A stretch of 64,000 nt of DNA. Origin: Kitasatospora sp. SUK 42 (lineage in GTDB: Bacteria > Actinomycetota > Actinomycetes > Streptomycetales > Streptomycetaceae). The notes under the pieces were generated by a model. The model did no database searches, was not told where the DNA came from, and saw only the letters and a program-made list of their open reading frames with translations. A program made the position numbers and the translations under genes. Shown piece after piece: positions 44,632 to 53,022 of the stretch (within the stretch, counting starts at the first letter, position 1; every line of letters begins with the position of its first letter). The stretch spans positions 1,112,017-1,176,016 of the forward strand of contig NZ_LFMD02000003.1 in NCBI RefSeq assembly GCF_015776785.2, given 5' to 3'.

Positions 44632-45483
44632 ATGCCACCACGCACCACCCCAACGGCCAGGCAAGAACGCTTGGGCATCGAGCTGCGGAAGATGCGAGAC
44701 AGCGCCGGCCAGACAACCGCTCAAGCCGCTGCCGTTTTCGGCCTGGATCGAACGAAGATCACTCAGGTCGAGAAGGGGCACTACCCGATCACAGCCGAAC
44801 GAGTTCGGGCACTCGCGCAAGCCTTCGGCGAGGTCGACAGCGCGTATGTCGAGGCTCTCGCATCCATGGCCCAGGAGCGACACAAGGGTTGGTGGGACGA
44901 ATATCGTGGCTTTGTCCCGCAGGGTTTTCTCGACATCTGCGAGCTTGAGCACTACTCAATGGGCATGCAGTCCTACCAGATCAGCCACCCTCCTGGACTG
45001 ATGCAGTCTGAGCGATACTGCCGCGCGGTCTTTCAAGATGCTGAGCCGCCACTGACTCCACGCATGGTGGAGACTCGCGTCGAGCAGCGCATGCATCGAT
45101 CACAAGCGCTGATGATAGAAGGGGCTCATCCGTATACAGCCATCGTCCACGAGGCTGCACTGCGAATGCAGTTCGGTGGTCGCGATGTCGCGAGGGACCA
45201 GCTTGAGTGGATGCTGGAACTATCCCTGCGCCCACATGTGACACTTCGCGTAGTCACGTTCGAGTCCGGCGGCTTCAAGGGATCCGGCCAGGCTCTCATC
45301 TACGCGAAGGGCCCCGTGCCCCGGCTCGACACTGTCCAGTACGACTCAGTGGACGGGCCGATCTTCCTCCACACGGCGGAGCATCTGAAAACCTATCGCA
45401 ACATCATCGAGCGGATGACTGATAGATCTCTTTCGGTTGAAGGTACTCGCGACCTCATCGCGAAGATCAAGAAGGAGATCTAG
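44632..45483 (+). CDS. XRE helix-turn-helix regulator with DUF5753 (WhiJ/AbaA-like)
   Basis: A 283-aa regulator. HTH (about 12-70): LGIELRKMRDSAGQTTAQAA and KITQVEKGHYPITAERVRAL. DUF5753 (about 95-275): LEHYSMGMQSYQISHPPGLM, EQRMHRSQAL and HEAALRMQFGG. Paralogues such as WhiJ and AbaA ORF A control development and antibiotics. ATG 44632. GC and codon bias are clearly lower than around it, which suggests acquisition. The DUF397 gene follows after 3 bp. Confidence 0.92.
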   Translation: MPPRTTPTARQERLGIELRKMRDSAGQTTAQAAAVFGLDRTKITQVEKGHYPITAERVRALAQAFGEVDSAYVEALASMAQERHKGWWDEYRGFVPQGFLDICELEHYSMGMQSYQISHPPGLMQSERYCRAVFQDAEPPLTPRMVETRVEQRMHRSQALMIEGAHPYTAIVHEAALRMQFGGRDVARDQLEWMLELSLRPHVTLRVVTFESGGFKGSGQALIYAKGPVPRLDTVQYDSVDGPIFLHTAEHLKTYRNIIERMTDRSLSVEGTRDLIAKIKKEI

Positions 45484-45486
45484 CTC

Positions 45487-45672
45487 GTGAACAATCTCGC
45501 CTGGACGCGCCCCACGTCGTGCGCCAACGCTAACAACTGCCCGGAAGTTGCCATAGCTGACGGCACGGTCTACGTCCGCAGCAGCCTCCTGCCCGACGCC
45601 GTCGCCCAACTCACCCCCGACGAATGGCGCGACCTCGTATCCGCCATCCGCAACGGCGAGTTCGACCTCTGA
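45487..45672 (+). CDS. DUF397 protein
   Basis: A 61-aa small acidic protein of the DUF397 family: WTRPTSCANANNCPEVAIAD, VYVRSS and LTPDEWRDLVSAIRNGEFDL. These proteins pair with the DUF5753 regulator beside them and antagonise or co-act with it. GTG 45487 lies 3 bp after the regulator stop. Confidence 0.92.
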   Translation: MNNLAWTRPTSCANANNCPEVAIADGTVYVRSSLLPDAVAQLTPDEWRDLVSAIRNGEFDL

Positions 45673-45679
45673 GCGCCAC

Positions 45680-45713
45680 CGCGCCCCGCCGGGTCCATAC
45701 CCGGCGGGGCGCG
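45680..45713. terminator. Bidirectional terminator
   Basis: A perfect 15-bp stem CGCGCCCCGCCGGGT / ACCCGGCGGGGCGCG around CCAT, between the convergent DUF397 and lectin genes. Confidence 0.9.
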
Positions 45714-45729
45714 GCGTACTGCCAATGCC

Positions 45730-46227
45730 TCAGGAGGGCGTCACGTCCCACAGCTGGTTCGGGTTGTCATCGCGGAACTGCTTCAGCACGGGCTGGGTGG
45801 TCCTGGTGGCCTCGATGACGAAGTTCTCGTCCACCCCCTCGGCGATGACGAACTGGTCACCCACCCGGTCGAACCGCCAGGTCTGGGTCGGGTTGTTGGG
45901 GTTGCACGGAAGCACCCGGATCACGTCGCCGGGGTTCGGCGGCGACTGGAGACACTGACCCCTCTTCGCCACGCTCTCGATCAGGAACACCGGGCCGAGG
46001 GGACGAATGATCCAGTCCTGGAACCCCGTACCGTTGGGCTCCCAGGTGATGGCCACGTTGCCACCGGAGTTGGCGTCCAGCGAGCCGTTCGTGGCCTCGT
46101 TGAAGAAGCGCACGTTCCCGCCCGCCTGACGGACCTTGCCGGCCGAGGCGGGGGCCGCAGCGGTCACGGCGCCGGTGACGGCCAGGACGGCGACCGTCGC
46201 AACCGCGGCCTTCTTGATGTTGAACAA
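45730..46227 (-). CDS. Secreted ricin-type beta-trefoil protein
   Basis: A 165-aa exported protein. A Sec signal (KKAAVATVAVLAVTGAVTAA, cleavage near APASA-G at about 29) precedes one beta-trefoil with the repeated QxW-like motifs FQDWII, TQTWRF and NQLWDV, and a Cys pair (GQCLQS, VLPCNP) that may form a disulfide. Probably a free carbohydrate-binding or protease-inhibitor-like domain. TTG 46227 is fixed by GAAGGAGA 6 bp upstream. Confidence 0.85.
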   Translation of the reverse strand: MFNIKKAAVATVAVLAVTGAVTAAAPASAGKVRQAGGNVRFFNEATNGSLDANSGGNVAITWEPNGTGFQDWIIRPLGPVFLIESVAKRGQCLQSPPNPGDVIRVLPCNPNNPTQTWRFDRVGDQFVIAEGVDENFVIEATRTTQPVLKQFRDDNPNQLWDVTPS

Positions 46228-46572
46228 GGATCTCTCCTTCTAAGGTGATTCCTCGAACTCTCGTGACCGTTCGCCCGGCCACGAGGGCGAGGGAACCATC
46301 CCCACCAAACCGCCCGCAACGCCAGGTCATCCAAACAGCGTCCGCACACGAAGCCGATTACCTCGAACCGCCTAATCCGATAGCCCGTTCGAGCGCGCTT
46401 CATTCATCCGTCAACAAACGGCCGAATCCAACCGCTTCCCAACTCTCCTGGCGGAAGCCGGTTTTCCGCCGCCGGGGACCGGGGTAGTGCCGAGGCGTTC
46501 GCGCCCTGACGATCCATCGCGATCGCTACGGAAGCGAACCTTTGACACTTTCTTTCCGGAAGGACTCGTCTC
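46228..46572. other. 345-bp divergent region between two secreted-protein genes
   Basis: AT-richer than its surroundings, especially 46330-46450. It should hold both promoters. I see no clear shared operator and no coding frame with support. Confidence 0.45.
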
Positions 46573-46974
46573 ATGCACAGGCTCGTCCGCAACACCCTCG
46601 CGACCGTCGCGATCACCGGCGCCCTCACCGCCGCCGTCGCGCCCACCGCCATGGCCGTCGAGCAGGTCCAGCCCGCGACGACCGCGTCCCAGAAGCAGGC
46701 CGCCAACCCCAGTCGGATCAAGACCGGCGACTTCAACAACGCCCGAGGCATCCTGGTCAAGGCGGGAAGCAAGACGGCCGAGAAGACCCACGAGGCCCAC
46801 GGTGTGAAGGACGTCCCCGTCTCCCACGGCACCAGCCTGCTCGCCGAGGCCCGGGACGAGTTCCGCGCGGCGGACCGCAACCTGCCCGCGAAGGACAAGA
46901 AGTCCGACATGTCGATCGCCCACTACGACGCCATTCACAAGGCGGCCAAGACCATGGGCATCGACACCTGGTGA
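46573..46974 (+). CDS. Secreted small hypothetical protein
   Basis: A 133-aa exported protein. The signal peptide LVRNTLATVAITGALTAAV is cut near AMA-V (about 28). The mature part is hydrophilic, Lys/Asp/Ala-rich and mostly helical (SLLAEARDEFRAADRN, HYDAIHKAAKTMGID), with no Cys. No family recognised. ATG 46573 follows GGAAGGAC. Followed by a strong terminator. Confidence 0.75.
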   Translation: MHRLVRNTLATVAITGALTAAVAPTAMAVEQVQPATTASQKQAANPSRIKTGDFNNARGILVKAGSKTAEKTHEAHGVKDVPVSHGTSLLAEARDEFRAADRNLPAKDKKSDMSIAHYDAIHKAAKTMGIDTW

Positions 46975-46990
46975 CCCCGCGCCCCTGACA

Positions 46991-47036
46991 CGAAGGGCCC
47001 GGCCCTCCTCCGGAAGACGGAGGGCCGGGCCCTTCG
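46991..47036 (+). terminator. Terminator of the small secreted protein gene
   Basis: An 18-bp perfect stem CGAAGGGCCCGGCCCTCC / GGAGGGCCGGGCCCTTCG around a 10-nt loop, ending only 45 bp before the next start codon. Confidence 0.85.
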
Positions 47037-47080
47037 CCGGGATGAGGACCGCTCCCTCACCCGATGCGAGCGTGACCCTC

Positions 47081-48253
47081 ATGCCCACAACCCGCATCGC
47101 CGCCGCTCTCCTCGCCGCAGCCACCCTCCTCACGCTCGCACCGAGCGCCGTAGCCGCCCCCAGCTCCGCCGCCTCGCCATACGCCACCGTCGACTTGCAG
47201 CCCGAGCTGAACACCCTGGTCGAGCAGGGCACCAGCACCGCCGCCCTCGCCGAGGTCCGCGACCACGGGCGCGTCGTCTGGCGCGGCGCGGCCGGCACCG
47301 CCGATCTGGCCACCGGCCAACCGGCCACCGCCGACGGACGGTTCCGCATCGCCAGCACCACCAAGAGCTTCGTGTCGACCGTCACCCTGCAACTGGTCGA
47401 CGAAGGGCGGGTCAGGCTCGACGATCCGATCGAGCACTACCTGCCCGGCGCCATCCCGAACGGCGGCGCCATCACCGTCCGCCAACTCCTCAACCACACC
47501 AGCGGCTTGTACAACTACCTGGACGATCCGCACGTCCGTTCCACCACCGAGGCGGGCAACCGGGAGTTCCTCGCCACCGGCCGCTGGATCGAGTACACCC
47601 CGCAGCACCTGCTGGCCATCGGCACCGCCAAGCCTCCGTACTTCGCCCCCGGCCAGGGCTGGCACTACTCCAACACCAACTACGTCGTCATCGGCATGCT
47701 CATCGAGCAAGTGACCGGCCACAGTTGGCGGGACGAGGTGGAGGCGCGGATCATTCAGCCCCTCGGCCTGCGCCACACCACCCTGCCCACCGACTCCACC
47801 GCGATCCCCGGCCCGCACGCGCACGGCTACTTCAAGTTCCCCGAGGGCCCGGGAGACGTCACCCGGCTCTCCCCCACCATCGCCGACGCTGCCGGCGCGG
47901 GGATCTCCACCACCGACGACCTCGCCCGCTTCCACGCGGCCCTGTTCGGCGGCCGCCTGCTCTCCCCCGCCCAACTCGCCGAGATGACCACCACCGTCCC
48001 CATCCCCGATGCTCCCGACCACGCCGAGTACGGGCTCGGCGTGGTCAGCTACGACCTCTCCTGCGGCCGGTTCTGGGGCCACCCCGGCGAGATCCCCGGC
48101 TACTCGACCGGCCTGCTCGGCACCCGGGACGGCGGCCGCCAGTACGCCATCTCCTACAACGAGTACGACAAGAGCGACTCCACCAAGTCCAACCGGCTCT
48201 ACCGGGCCTTCGAGGAGAAGGCCCTCTGCGGCGGCCCGACCACCTCGGGCTGA
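47081..48253 (+). CDS. Secreted serine hydrolase (beta-lactamase/D-Ala-D-Ala carboxypeptidase family)
   Basis: A 390-aa exported enzyme. A signal peptide (TTRIAAALLAAATLLTL, cut near AVA-A) precedes the class C beta-lactamase-like fold: SxxK as STTK in FRIASTTKSFVST, YxN as YSN in HYSNTNY, and a late FWGHPGEIPGYSTG replacing KTG. Family members are carboxypeptidases, esterases or lactamases. ATG 47081 gives a clean signal; GTG 47072 and ATG 47042 are in frame, but none has a good ribosome-binding site. Confidence 0.9.
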   Translation: MPTTRIAAALLAAATLLTLAPSAVAAPSSAASPYATVDLQPELNTLVEQGTSTAALAEVRDHGRVVWRGAAGTADLATGQPATADGRFRIASTTKSFVSTVTLQLVDEGRVRLDDPIEHYLPGAIPNGGAITVRQLLNHTSGLYNYLDDPHVRSTTEAGNREFLATGRWIEYTPQHLLAIGTAKPPYFAPGQGWHYSNTNYVVIGMLIEQVTGHSWRDEVEARIIQPLGLRHTTLPTDSTAIPGPHAHGYFKFPEGPGDVTRLSPTIADAAGAGISTTDDLARFHAALFGGRLLSPAQLAEMTTTVPIPDAPDHAEYGLGVVSYDLSCGRFWGHPGEIPGYSTGLLGTRDGGRQYAISYNEYDKSDSTKSNRLYRAFEEKALCGGPTTSG

Positions 48254-48281
48254 CCACCTCGGGCTGGCCCTCGGCGGGCTG
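48241..48281. repeat. 14-bp tandem repeat spanning the serine hydrolase stop
   Basis: CACCTCGGGCT occurs at 48241 and 48255 and in degenerate form ending at 48280; the TGA stop (48251-48253) lies in the first unit and CTGA recurs at 48279. Confidence 0.7.
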
Positions 48282-48343
48282 ACCCTCAGTGCCCGAACGC
48301 AACCCGGTGGCGTTCGTGGTGGAAATCGGGAAGGCTCGGGCGC

Positions 48344-48727
48344 ATGGTCTCGGTATTGCAGAACGTGGCGATTGACTGTGCGGACGCCTATGAGCTGGCC
48401 CGCTTCTGGAGCGGGGTGACGGGCCGTCCGCTGGGTCCGGGAGACAAGCCGGGCGATCCGGAGGTTCAGGTGATGCTGGCGGAGGGCCCGGTCCTCTACT
48501 TCAGCCAGGTGCCCGAGCCCAAGACGATCAAGAACCGGATCCATCTGTGCCTGCGCCCGGAGACCTCACGTGAGCAGGAGGTGGAGCGACTGCTGGATCT
48601 CGGCGCCACCCTCGTCGCCGATCGCCGCAATCCCGACGGCTCCGGCTGGGCGGTCCTCGCCGATCCCGAAGGCAACGAGTTCTGCGTTCTGCGCAGCGAG
48701 TCCGACAAGGCCGCCATGACGTCCTGA
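48344..48727 (+). CDS. VOC-superfamily protein (glyoxalase/bleomycin-resistance fold)
   Basis: A 127-aa single VOC domain. It opens LQNVAIDCADAYELARFWSG and ends WAVLADPEGNEFCVLRS, with RIHLCLRPET between. The typical metal-ligand positions are partly kept (Asp near 10, His68, Glu116). Small members often bind rather than convert ligands; the substrate is unknown. ATG 48344. Confidence 0.9.
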   Translation: MVSVLQNVAIDCADAYELARFWSGVTGRPLGPGDKPGDPEVQVMLAEGPVLYFSQVPEPKTIKNRIHLCLRPETSREQEVERLLDLGATLVADRRNPDGSGWAVLADPEGNEFCVLRSESDKAAMTS

Positions 48728-48760
48728 CGCCGGGCTCCCCACCTGGGAGCTCCCACCCCC

Positions 48761-48796
48761 GTGGGCCCCGTCGGCCCCGTCGGCCCCGTCGGCCCC
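48761..48796. repeat. 9-bp tandem array next to a stop codon
   Basis: GTGGGCCCC then GTCGGCCCC three times, ending 3 bp before the minus-strand stop at 48800. Confidence 0.85.
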
Positions 48797-48799
48797 GCG

Positions 48800-49393
48800 T
48801 CAGGGCAACGGCGGGGCCAGGGGCAGCTCCCGGGGATCGCCCAGGCTGCCGTCCGGGCCGACGTCGAAGACCGTGAGCTTCTTCTGGCCGGTGATCGTTA
48901 TCTGCTCCGGGCCGGACCAGTCGATCCGGACGAAGTCACCGCCCCGGGTGTCCCAGACGCCCATGCTCCAGTGGCGGGTCGACCAGCCGTCGCCGACCTC
49001 CAGCTCGACCCGGTAGATCGGGTCGATGGAGAAGGCGACGTTGGTGACGGTCAGCACCCGGTCCTCGTGGTTCGGGCTGACGAACCGGTCGACCCGCCCC
49101 CCGTAGCCACCGAACACGTACGTCATGACCGCGATCGGCAGCCCGCCGAAGACGAGCGCCACCAGGCCGACCGCGCAGCCGATCTGCGACCACCTGGTGC
49201 GGAAGTCGAGCTCGATGATCAGCGAGACCACGATGAGCACGACCGCCGCCCCGACCAGCACGAGTGGACGGTCGAGCCAGACCTCGACCACCACCAGCCC
49301 GCCCGAACGGGAGGCGTGCCGGCCCGCCAGGTACGCGAGGAGTGCGGCCAGCGCCACCGCTCTGAGCCCCCACGCGATCCGCTTGCGACCCAT
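48800..49393 (-). CDS. Hypothetical membrane protein
   Basis: A 197-aa protein of no recognised family. Three hydrophobic segments (about 8-24, 40-62, 72-95) lead to a soluble C-terminal domain rich in beta strands (DRVLTVTNVAFSIDPIYRVE, ITITGQKKLTVFDVG), probably outside the membrane. ATG 49393; the in-frame ATG at 49402 adds three residues and cannot be excluded. Confidence 0.65.
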   Translation of the reverse strand: MGRKRIAWGLRAVALAALLAYLAGRHASRSGGLVVVEVWLDRPLVLVGAAVVLIVVSLIIELDFRTRWSQIGCAVGLVALVFGGLPIAVMTYVFGGYGGRVDRFVSPNHEDRVLTVTNVAFSIDPIYRVELEVGDGWSTRHWSMGVWDTRGGDFVRIDWSGPEQITITGQKKLTVFDVGPDGSLGDPRELPLAPPLP

Positions 49394-49600
49394 CGCCGCC
49401 ATCCGCCCCCCAGGCGATCTTTTGCCGAGCTTTGGCGCGGACTTTACTACGGGGGACGTACCGCCTGCTGCGACCCAGGACACCCGGCGTACGCAGCGCG
49501 ATCAGGGCACCAGCAGGACTTCGCCATCCCGCCCGGGCCCACGGTGAATGCGGGGACACGGCGAAATCGGGGCCACCGCGAATACGGGGCCACTGCCGCA

Positions 49601-49641
49601 ACGGCCCGGGCGGCAGGGTCTCCCCCCGCCGCCCGGGCCGT
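49601..49641 (-). terminator. Terminator of the RHH-DUF4097-ABC operon
   Basis: ACGGCCCGGGCGGC (49601-49614) and GCCGCCCGGGCCGT (49628-49641) form a perfect 14-bp stem with a 13-nt loop, 23 bp after the permease stop. Confidence 0.8.
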
Positions 49642-49663
49642 GCGGTTACCGGCAGTACCCCCG

Positions 49664-50431
49664 TCACCGCCGGTGGAAGACGCTCCGCGACCAGACGTAG
49701 CCGAGCAGCGTCAGACCGGTGCACCAGGCGAGGGCGATCCAGCCGCTGTTGCCGATCCCGGTGCCCATCAGCAGGCCGCGCAGGGTCTCGATGATGGGGG
49801 TGAAGGGCTGGTACTCGGCGAACCACCGCAGCACCGTCGGCATGGAGTCCGGCGGGACGATGGCGCTGCCGATGAAGGGCAGGAACGTCAGCGGCAGCGG
49901 CGTGTTGCTCGCGCTCTCGGGCGTCTTCGAGACCAGCCCGATCCCCGCCGAGATCCACGTCAGCGTCAGCGTGACGAACACCAGCAGCCCGGCGGCCGCC
50001 AGCCACTCCACCGGCCCCGCGCTCGACCGGAACCCCATGGCGAAGGCCGCGCCGATCACCACCACCAGCGCGATCACCGTCTGTATCACGCTCCCGACCA
50101 CGTGCCCCGTCAGGAACGCCGCCCGCGATATCGCCATCGTCCGGAACCGGTTGACGATCCCCTCCGTCATGTCGACGCAGACGCCCACCGCAGTGGCGAC
50201 CGACCCCGCCGTCGCCGTCATCAGCACGATCCCCGGCGTCACGTAGTCGATGTAGCTCCCGCCCCCGATCCCCGCCCCCAACGCGCCCCCGAAGGCGTAG
50301 TTGAAGAGCAACAGCATCATCACCGGCATCACCACGACCGAGAAGGTCATCGCCGGATACCGCTGCGCGCGCTTGAGGTTGCGCCGCAGCATGGTCAGCG
50401 AGTCGCTGACCGCATAGGTCGTCGTGCTCAT
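49664..50431 (-). CDS. ABC-2 type transporter permease (DrrB-like)
   Basis: A 255-aa permease with six helices. SLTMLRRNLKRAQRYPAMTF, the TEGIVNRFRTMAISR amphipathic region and a final GTGIGNSGWIALAWC helix are like daunorubicin-type DrrB exporters. ATG 50431 overlaps the ATPase stop as ATGA. Last gene of the operon. Substrate unknown. Confidence 0.92.
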   Translation of the reverse strand: MSTTTYAVSDSLTMLRRNLKRAQRYPAMTFSVVVMPVMMLLLFNYAFGGALGAGIGGGSYIDYVTPGIVLMTATAGSVATAVGVCVDMTEGIVNRFRTMAISRAAFLTGHVVGSVIQTVIALVVVIGAAFAMGFRSSAGPVEWLAAAGLLVFVTLTLTWISAGIGLVSKTPESASNTPLPLTFLPFIGSAIVPPDSMPTVLRWFAEYQPFTPIIETLRGLLMGTGIGNSGWIALAWCTGLTLLGYVWSRSVFHRR

Positions 50432-51354
50432 CGCGCACCCTCCCCCGTCAGTGTGAGGAACACGTCGTCCAGATCGGCCGTCTCCACGACCAGCGACTCG
50501 GCTCGCACGGAGGCGTTGTCGAGCGTGTCCAGCACGGCCTTCACGGTGAGCACCGAGTTGTCCCCCGGGATGTCCAGCCGCAGGGCGTCGGCATCGGCCG
50601 TGGCGTATTCGAACAGCCCGGCGGCGGCGCCCAGTTGGGCGGCGTCCGCGAAGTGGAGCCGGATCAGCCCGCCCGGGACGATGCGCTTGAGCTCCTCGGC
50701 CGTGCCCTCGGCGACGATCCGGCCGCCGTCCAGGACGGCGATCCGGTCGGCGAGTTGGTCGGCCTCGTCCAGGTACTGGGTGGTGAGGAAGATCGTCACC
50801 CCGTGGTCGGAGACCAGGCCCCGGATGATCTCCCACATGGTGCGCCGGCTGCGCGGGTCCAGCCCGGTGGTCGGCTCGTCCAGGAAGATCACCTTCGGGT
50901 CGCCGACGAGCGTCATCGCCAGGTCGAGCTTGCGCCGCATGCCCCCGGAGAACGCCGCGACGGGCTTGCGCGCGGCCTCGGTGAGTTCGAAACGGCGCAG
51001 CAGTTCCTCCGCCCGCCTCCGCCCCTCCCGACGGTGGAGGTGGTTGAGGTCGGCCATCAGCATCAGGTTCTCCTCGGCGGTGAGCAGGTTGTCCACCGCC
51101 GAGAACTGGCCCGTCACCCCGATCGCCTTCCGCACCCCGTCGGTCTGCCGGACCACGTCGTGCCCGGCCACCTGGGCCGCGCCGCCGTCGGCCGGGATCA
51201 GGGTGGAGAGGATCTGCACGGTGGTGGTCTTGCCGGCGCCGTTCGGCCCGAGCAGGGCGAACACGCTGCCCGCAGGGATGTCCAGGTCGATTCCCCGTAA
51301 GACCGCCTTGTCCCCGTAGGACTTGGTCAGCCCGACCGCCGAGATCGCCCCCAT
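50428..51354 (-). CDS. ABC transporter ATP-binding protein (DrrA-like)
   Basis: A 308-aa ATPase. Walker A LGPNGAGKTTT, GVTGQFSAVDNLLTAEENL, signature FSGGMRRKLD and Walker B VIFLDEPTTGLDP; the C-terminal 80 residues are the DrrA-type domain. ATG 51354 shares its A with the stop of the DUF4097 gene (TGATG), so three genes are coupled in a row. Confidence 0.94.
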   Translation of the reverse strand: MGAISAVGLTKSYGDKAVLRGIDLDIPAGSVFALLGPNGAGKTTTVQILSTLIPADGGAAQVAGHDVVRQTDGVRKAIGVTGQFSAVDNLLTAEENLMLMADLNHLHRREGRRRAEELLRRFELTEAARKPVAAFSGGMRRKLDLAMTLVGDPKVIFLDEPTTGLDPRSRRTMWEIIRGLVSDHGVTIFLTTQYLDEADQLADRIAVLDGGRIVAEGTAEELKRIVPGGLIRLHFADAAQLGAAAGLFEYATADADALRLDIPGDNSVLTVKAVLDTLDNASVRAESLVVETADLDDVFLTLTGEGAR

Positions 51355-52193
51355 CAGGCCCTCCGGATGACGATGGTGCCGACCTGGGTGCTGCCGCGGA
51401 CCTCGACGGTCTCCCGGGCGTCGCCCGGGCCCTCCGCCGTGTCGAGGGTGTTGCGGACCGCGCCGAACTTGCTGTGCACGTCCAGCCAGGCCGCCGTGCC
51501 CTCCGCGATGCCGACCTCCACGTCCCCGACGCCGGCCTGCAGGCTGACCTTGCCCCGGACCACCTGACCGATCCGGATGTGGCCGTTCGCCGTCTTGGCG
51601 TCCACGCCCGCCTCGGCGAGGCCGACGTGGATCCGGCCGTTGGAGGCGTTGGCCGTCAGCTCGCCCCGCACCTCGTCGATCTCGGTGTCGCCGTTGCTGT
51701 TCTTGACCGTCAGCCGGCCCCCGACGGAACCGACCTCGATCCGGCCGGAGCCGAACACCTCGGCGTTCCCGGCGGCGGTTCCGAGCCGGATGTCCCCCAT
51801 GTCGGTCTTGAGCCGCACGTTCTCGGCCCGGTCGAGCTGGATCCGGCCCACGGAGGTCTTCAGCCGGCAGTCGCCGAGCGGACCCTCCGCGACGAAGTCC
51901 GCCATCGGGGAGTCGACGTGCACCTCGGAGCCGGAGGGCAGCTCGACCGTGATCTCGATCGAGCCCTTCTTGCTGGAGAACACGGTGCGCTGCTTGGGGC
52001 CCTTGAGGGTGAGCCGGCCGCCGGAGAAGTCGACCTGGGTCAGCTCGGCGGCCTTGATGTCCGCGTCCCTGCTCGCGCTCGCGGGCCGGACCTCGACCAC
52101 CGCGTCGGTGCGCTTGCCCGCCCGGATCCGCACCGAACCGATCTCGAACTCAAGGGCGACGGAGATCGGTCCGTCGGTCTCGTACGTAGGCAT
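51354..52193 (-). CDS. DUF4097-family beta-strand-repeat protein
   Basis: A 279-aa right-handed beta-helix-like protein (putative adhesin, DUF4097). Ladders such as GSVRIRAGKRTDAVVEVRP, GRIQLDRAENVRLKTDMGDI, NSNGDTEIDEVRGELTANAS and GDVEVGIAEGTAAWLDV repeat every 20-25 residues. No signal peptide, so it is probably cytoplasmic. ATG 52193. It lies between the RHH regulator (92-bp gap) and the ABC transporter, a common streptomycete arrangement. Confidence 0.9.
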   Translation of the reverse strand: MPTYETDGPISVALEFEIGSVRIRAGKRTDAVVEVRPASASRDADIKAAELTQVDFSGGRLTLKGPKQRTVFSSKKGSIEITVELPSGSEVHVDSPMADFVAEGPLGDCRLKTSVGRIQLDRAENVRLKTDMGDIRLGTAAGNAEVFGSGRIEVGSVGGRLTVKNSNGDTEIDEVRGELTANASNGRIHVGLAEAGVDAKTANGHIRIGQVVRGKVSLQAGVGDVEVGIAEGTAAWLDVHSKFGAVRNTLDTAEGPGDARETVEVRGSTQVGTIVIRRA

Positions 52194-52285
52194 GGCTGTG
52201 CCGTCCTCTTGACTCGTGTGGGTGTTCCCGCTGGTCGGAGCGGGGGTGACGTTGAAGGGGCAGAAGATCGGATGGTGCGGAAGCG

Positions 52286-52867
52286 CTAGTGGACCCAGCC
52301 GGTGAACCCCTGGCCGCCGGCACTACGCGGGACCTGGCCGCCGAGGTCGACGGCCGAGCGGCGGACCGGCTGGCCGCCCTCCAGCGCGCCGGCGACGGCC
52401 CGGACCAGCCAGGCGTTGAGGGAGAGGCCCTCCTGCCCGGCGGCCTCTTCCGCCCGGGCCTTGAGGTGGGCGGGCAGGCGCAGGTTGATCCGGGCGGTGC
52501 CCGTCTCGTCCGACTCCGGCACCACTGGTGGCGCCACCGGCGACGCGGCGGGCACCGATGGCACCGCCGGTGGCACCATCGACGGCGCCACGGGTGGCAC
52601 GTCGCCGTGGAAGTCGCCGGAGCCGGGCGGTGCCGTCACCACGAACTCGGGATCGAGCCCGCGCAGCCGCACGTCCACCGAGCCCGGGGCGAGGTCGCGG
52701 GTGACTTCACCCATGGCGGCCGAGAGCGCGTTGAGCAGCGTGAGCCGCACGGCCGACTCCAGCGGGAGCGTCAGCCGATCGGCCAGCGCGCGGGCTTCGT
52801 CCCCGCCGGTGGCGGCGGCCACCGCGAGCTCGTTTCGGAGGTTTTCGACGTACGGCGTGAGGTCCAT
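52286..52867 (-). CDS. Ribbon-helix-helix regulator (HicB/Arc-type C-terminus)
   Basis: A 193-aa protein. An N-terminal helical half (about 1-75), a Pro/Val-rich linker (about 100-130) and a C-terminal ribbon-helix-helix TARINLRLPAHLKARAEEAA then LSLNAWLVRAVAGAL. First gene of the DUF4097-ABC operon and likely its repressor. ATG 52867; no strong ribosome-binding site, so it may be nearly leaderless. Confidence 0.85.
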   Translation of the reverse strand: MDLTPYVENLRNELAVAAATGGDEARALADRLTLPLESAVRLTLLNALSAAMGEVTRDLAPGSVDVRLRGLDPEFVVTAPPGSGDFHGDVPPVAPSMVPPAVPSVPAASPVAPPVVPESDETGTARINLRLPAHLKARAEEAAGQEGLSLNAWLVRAVAGALEGGQPVRRSAVDLGGQVPRSAGGQGFTGWVH

Positions 52868-52888
52868 GGCTAGAGCATGGCACGACCG

Positions 52889-52929
52889 TGGTGCCATGTC
52901 GAGCCATTTGTGGCACCACTTTGGCACCA
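52889..52929. promoter_or_regulatory. Three-site operator of the RHH-DUF4097-ABC operon
   Basis: TGGTGCCA at 52889-52896 and its reverse complement TGGCACCA at 52911-52918 and again at 52922-52929. The last two start 11 bp apart, about one helical turn. It lies 22 bp upstream of the RHH gene, the usual place for autorepression by ribbon-helix-helix proteins, which bind short repeats at one-turn spacing. Confidence 0.75.
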
Positions 52930-53022
52930 TCACCCGGACGGCGGTGGCGCCGACAACGGAACCGCCCCGCCGACCGAAGTCGACGGGGCGGTTCACCAGG
53001 GAAAACGTCGGCGGTGGGAGCC

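Noticed and set aside
44404..44952. N-terminal extension of the HATPase gene up to 44952
   Set aside because: It runs antisense through the DUF5753 gene and its promoter; GTG 44403 has a good ribosome-binding site and matches the usual length.
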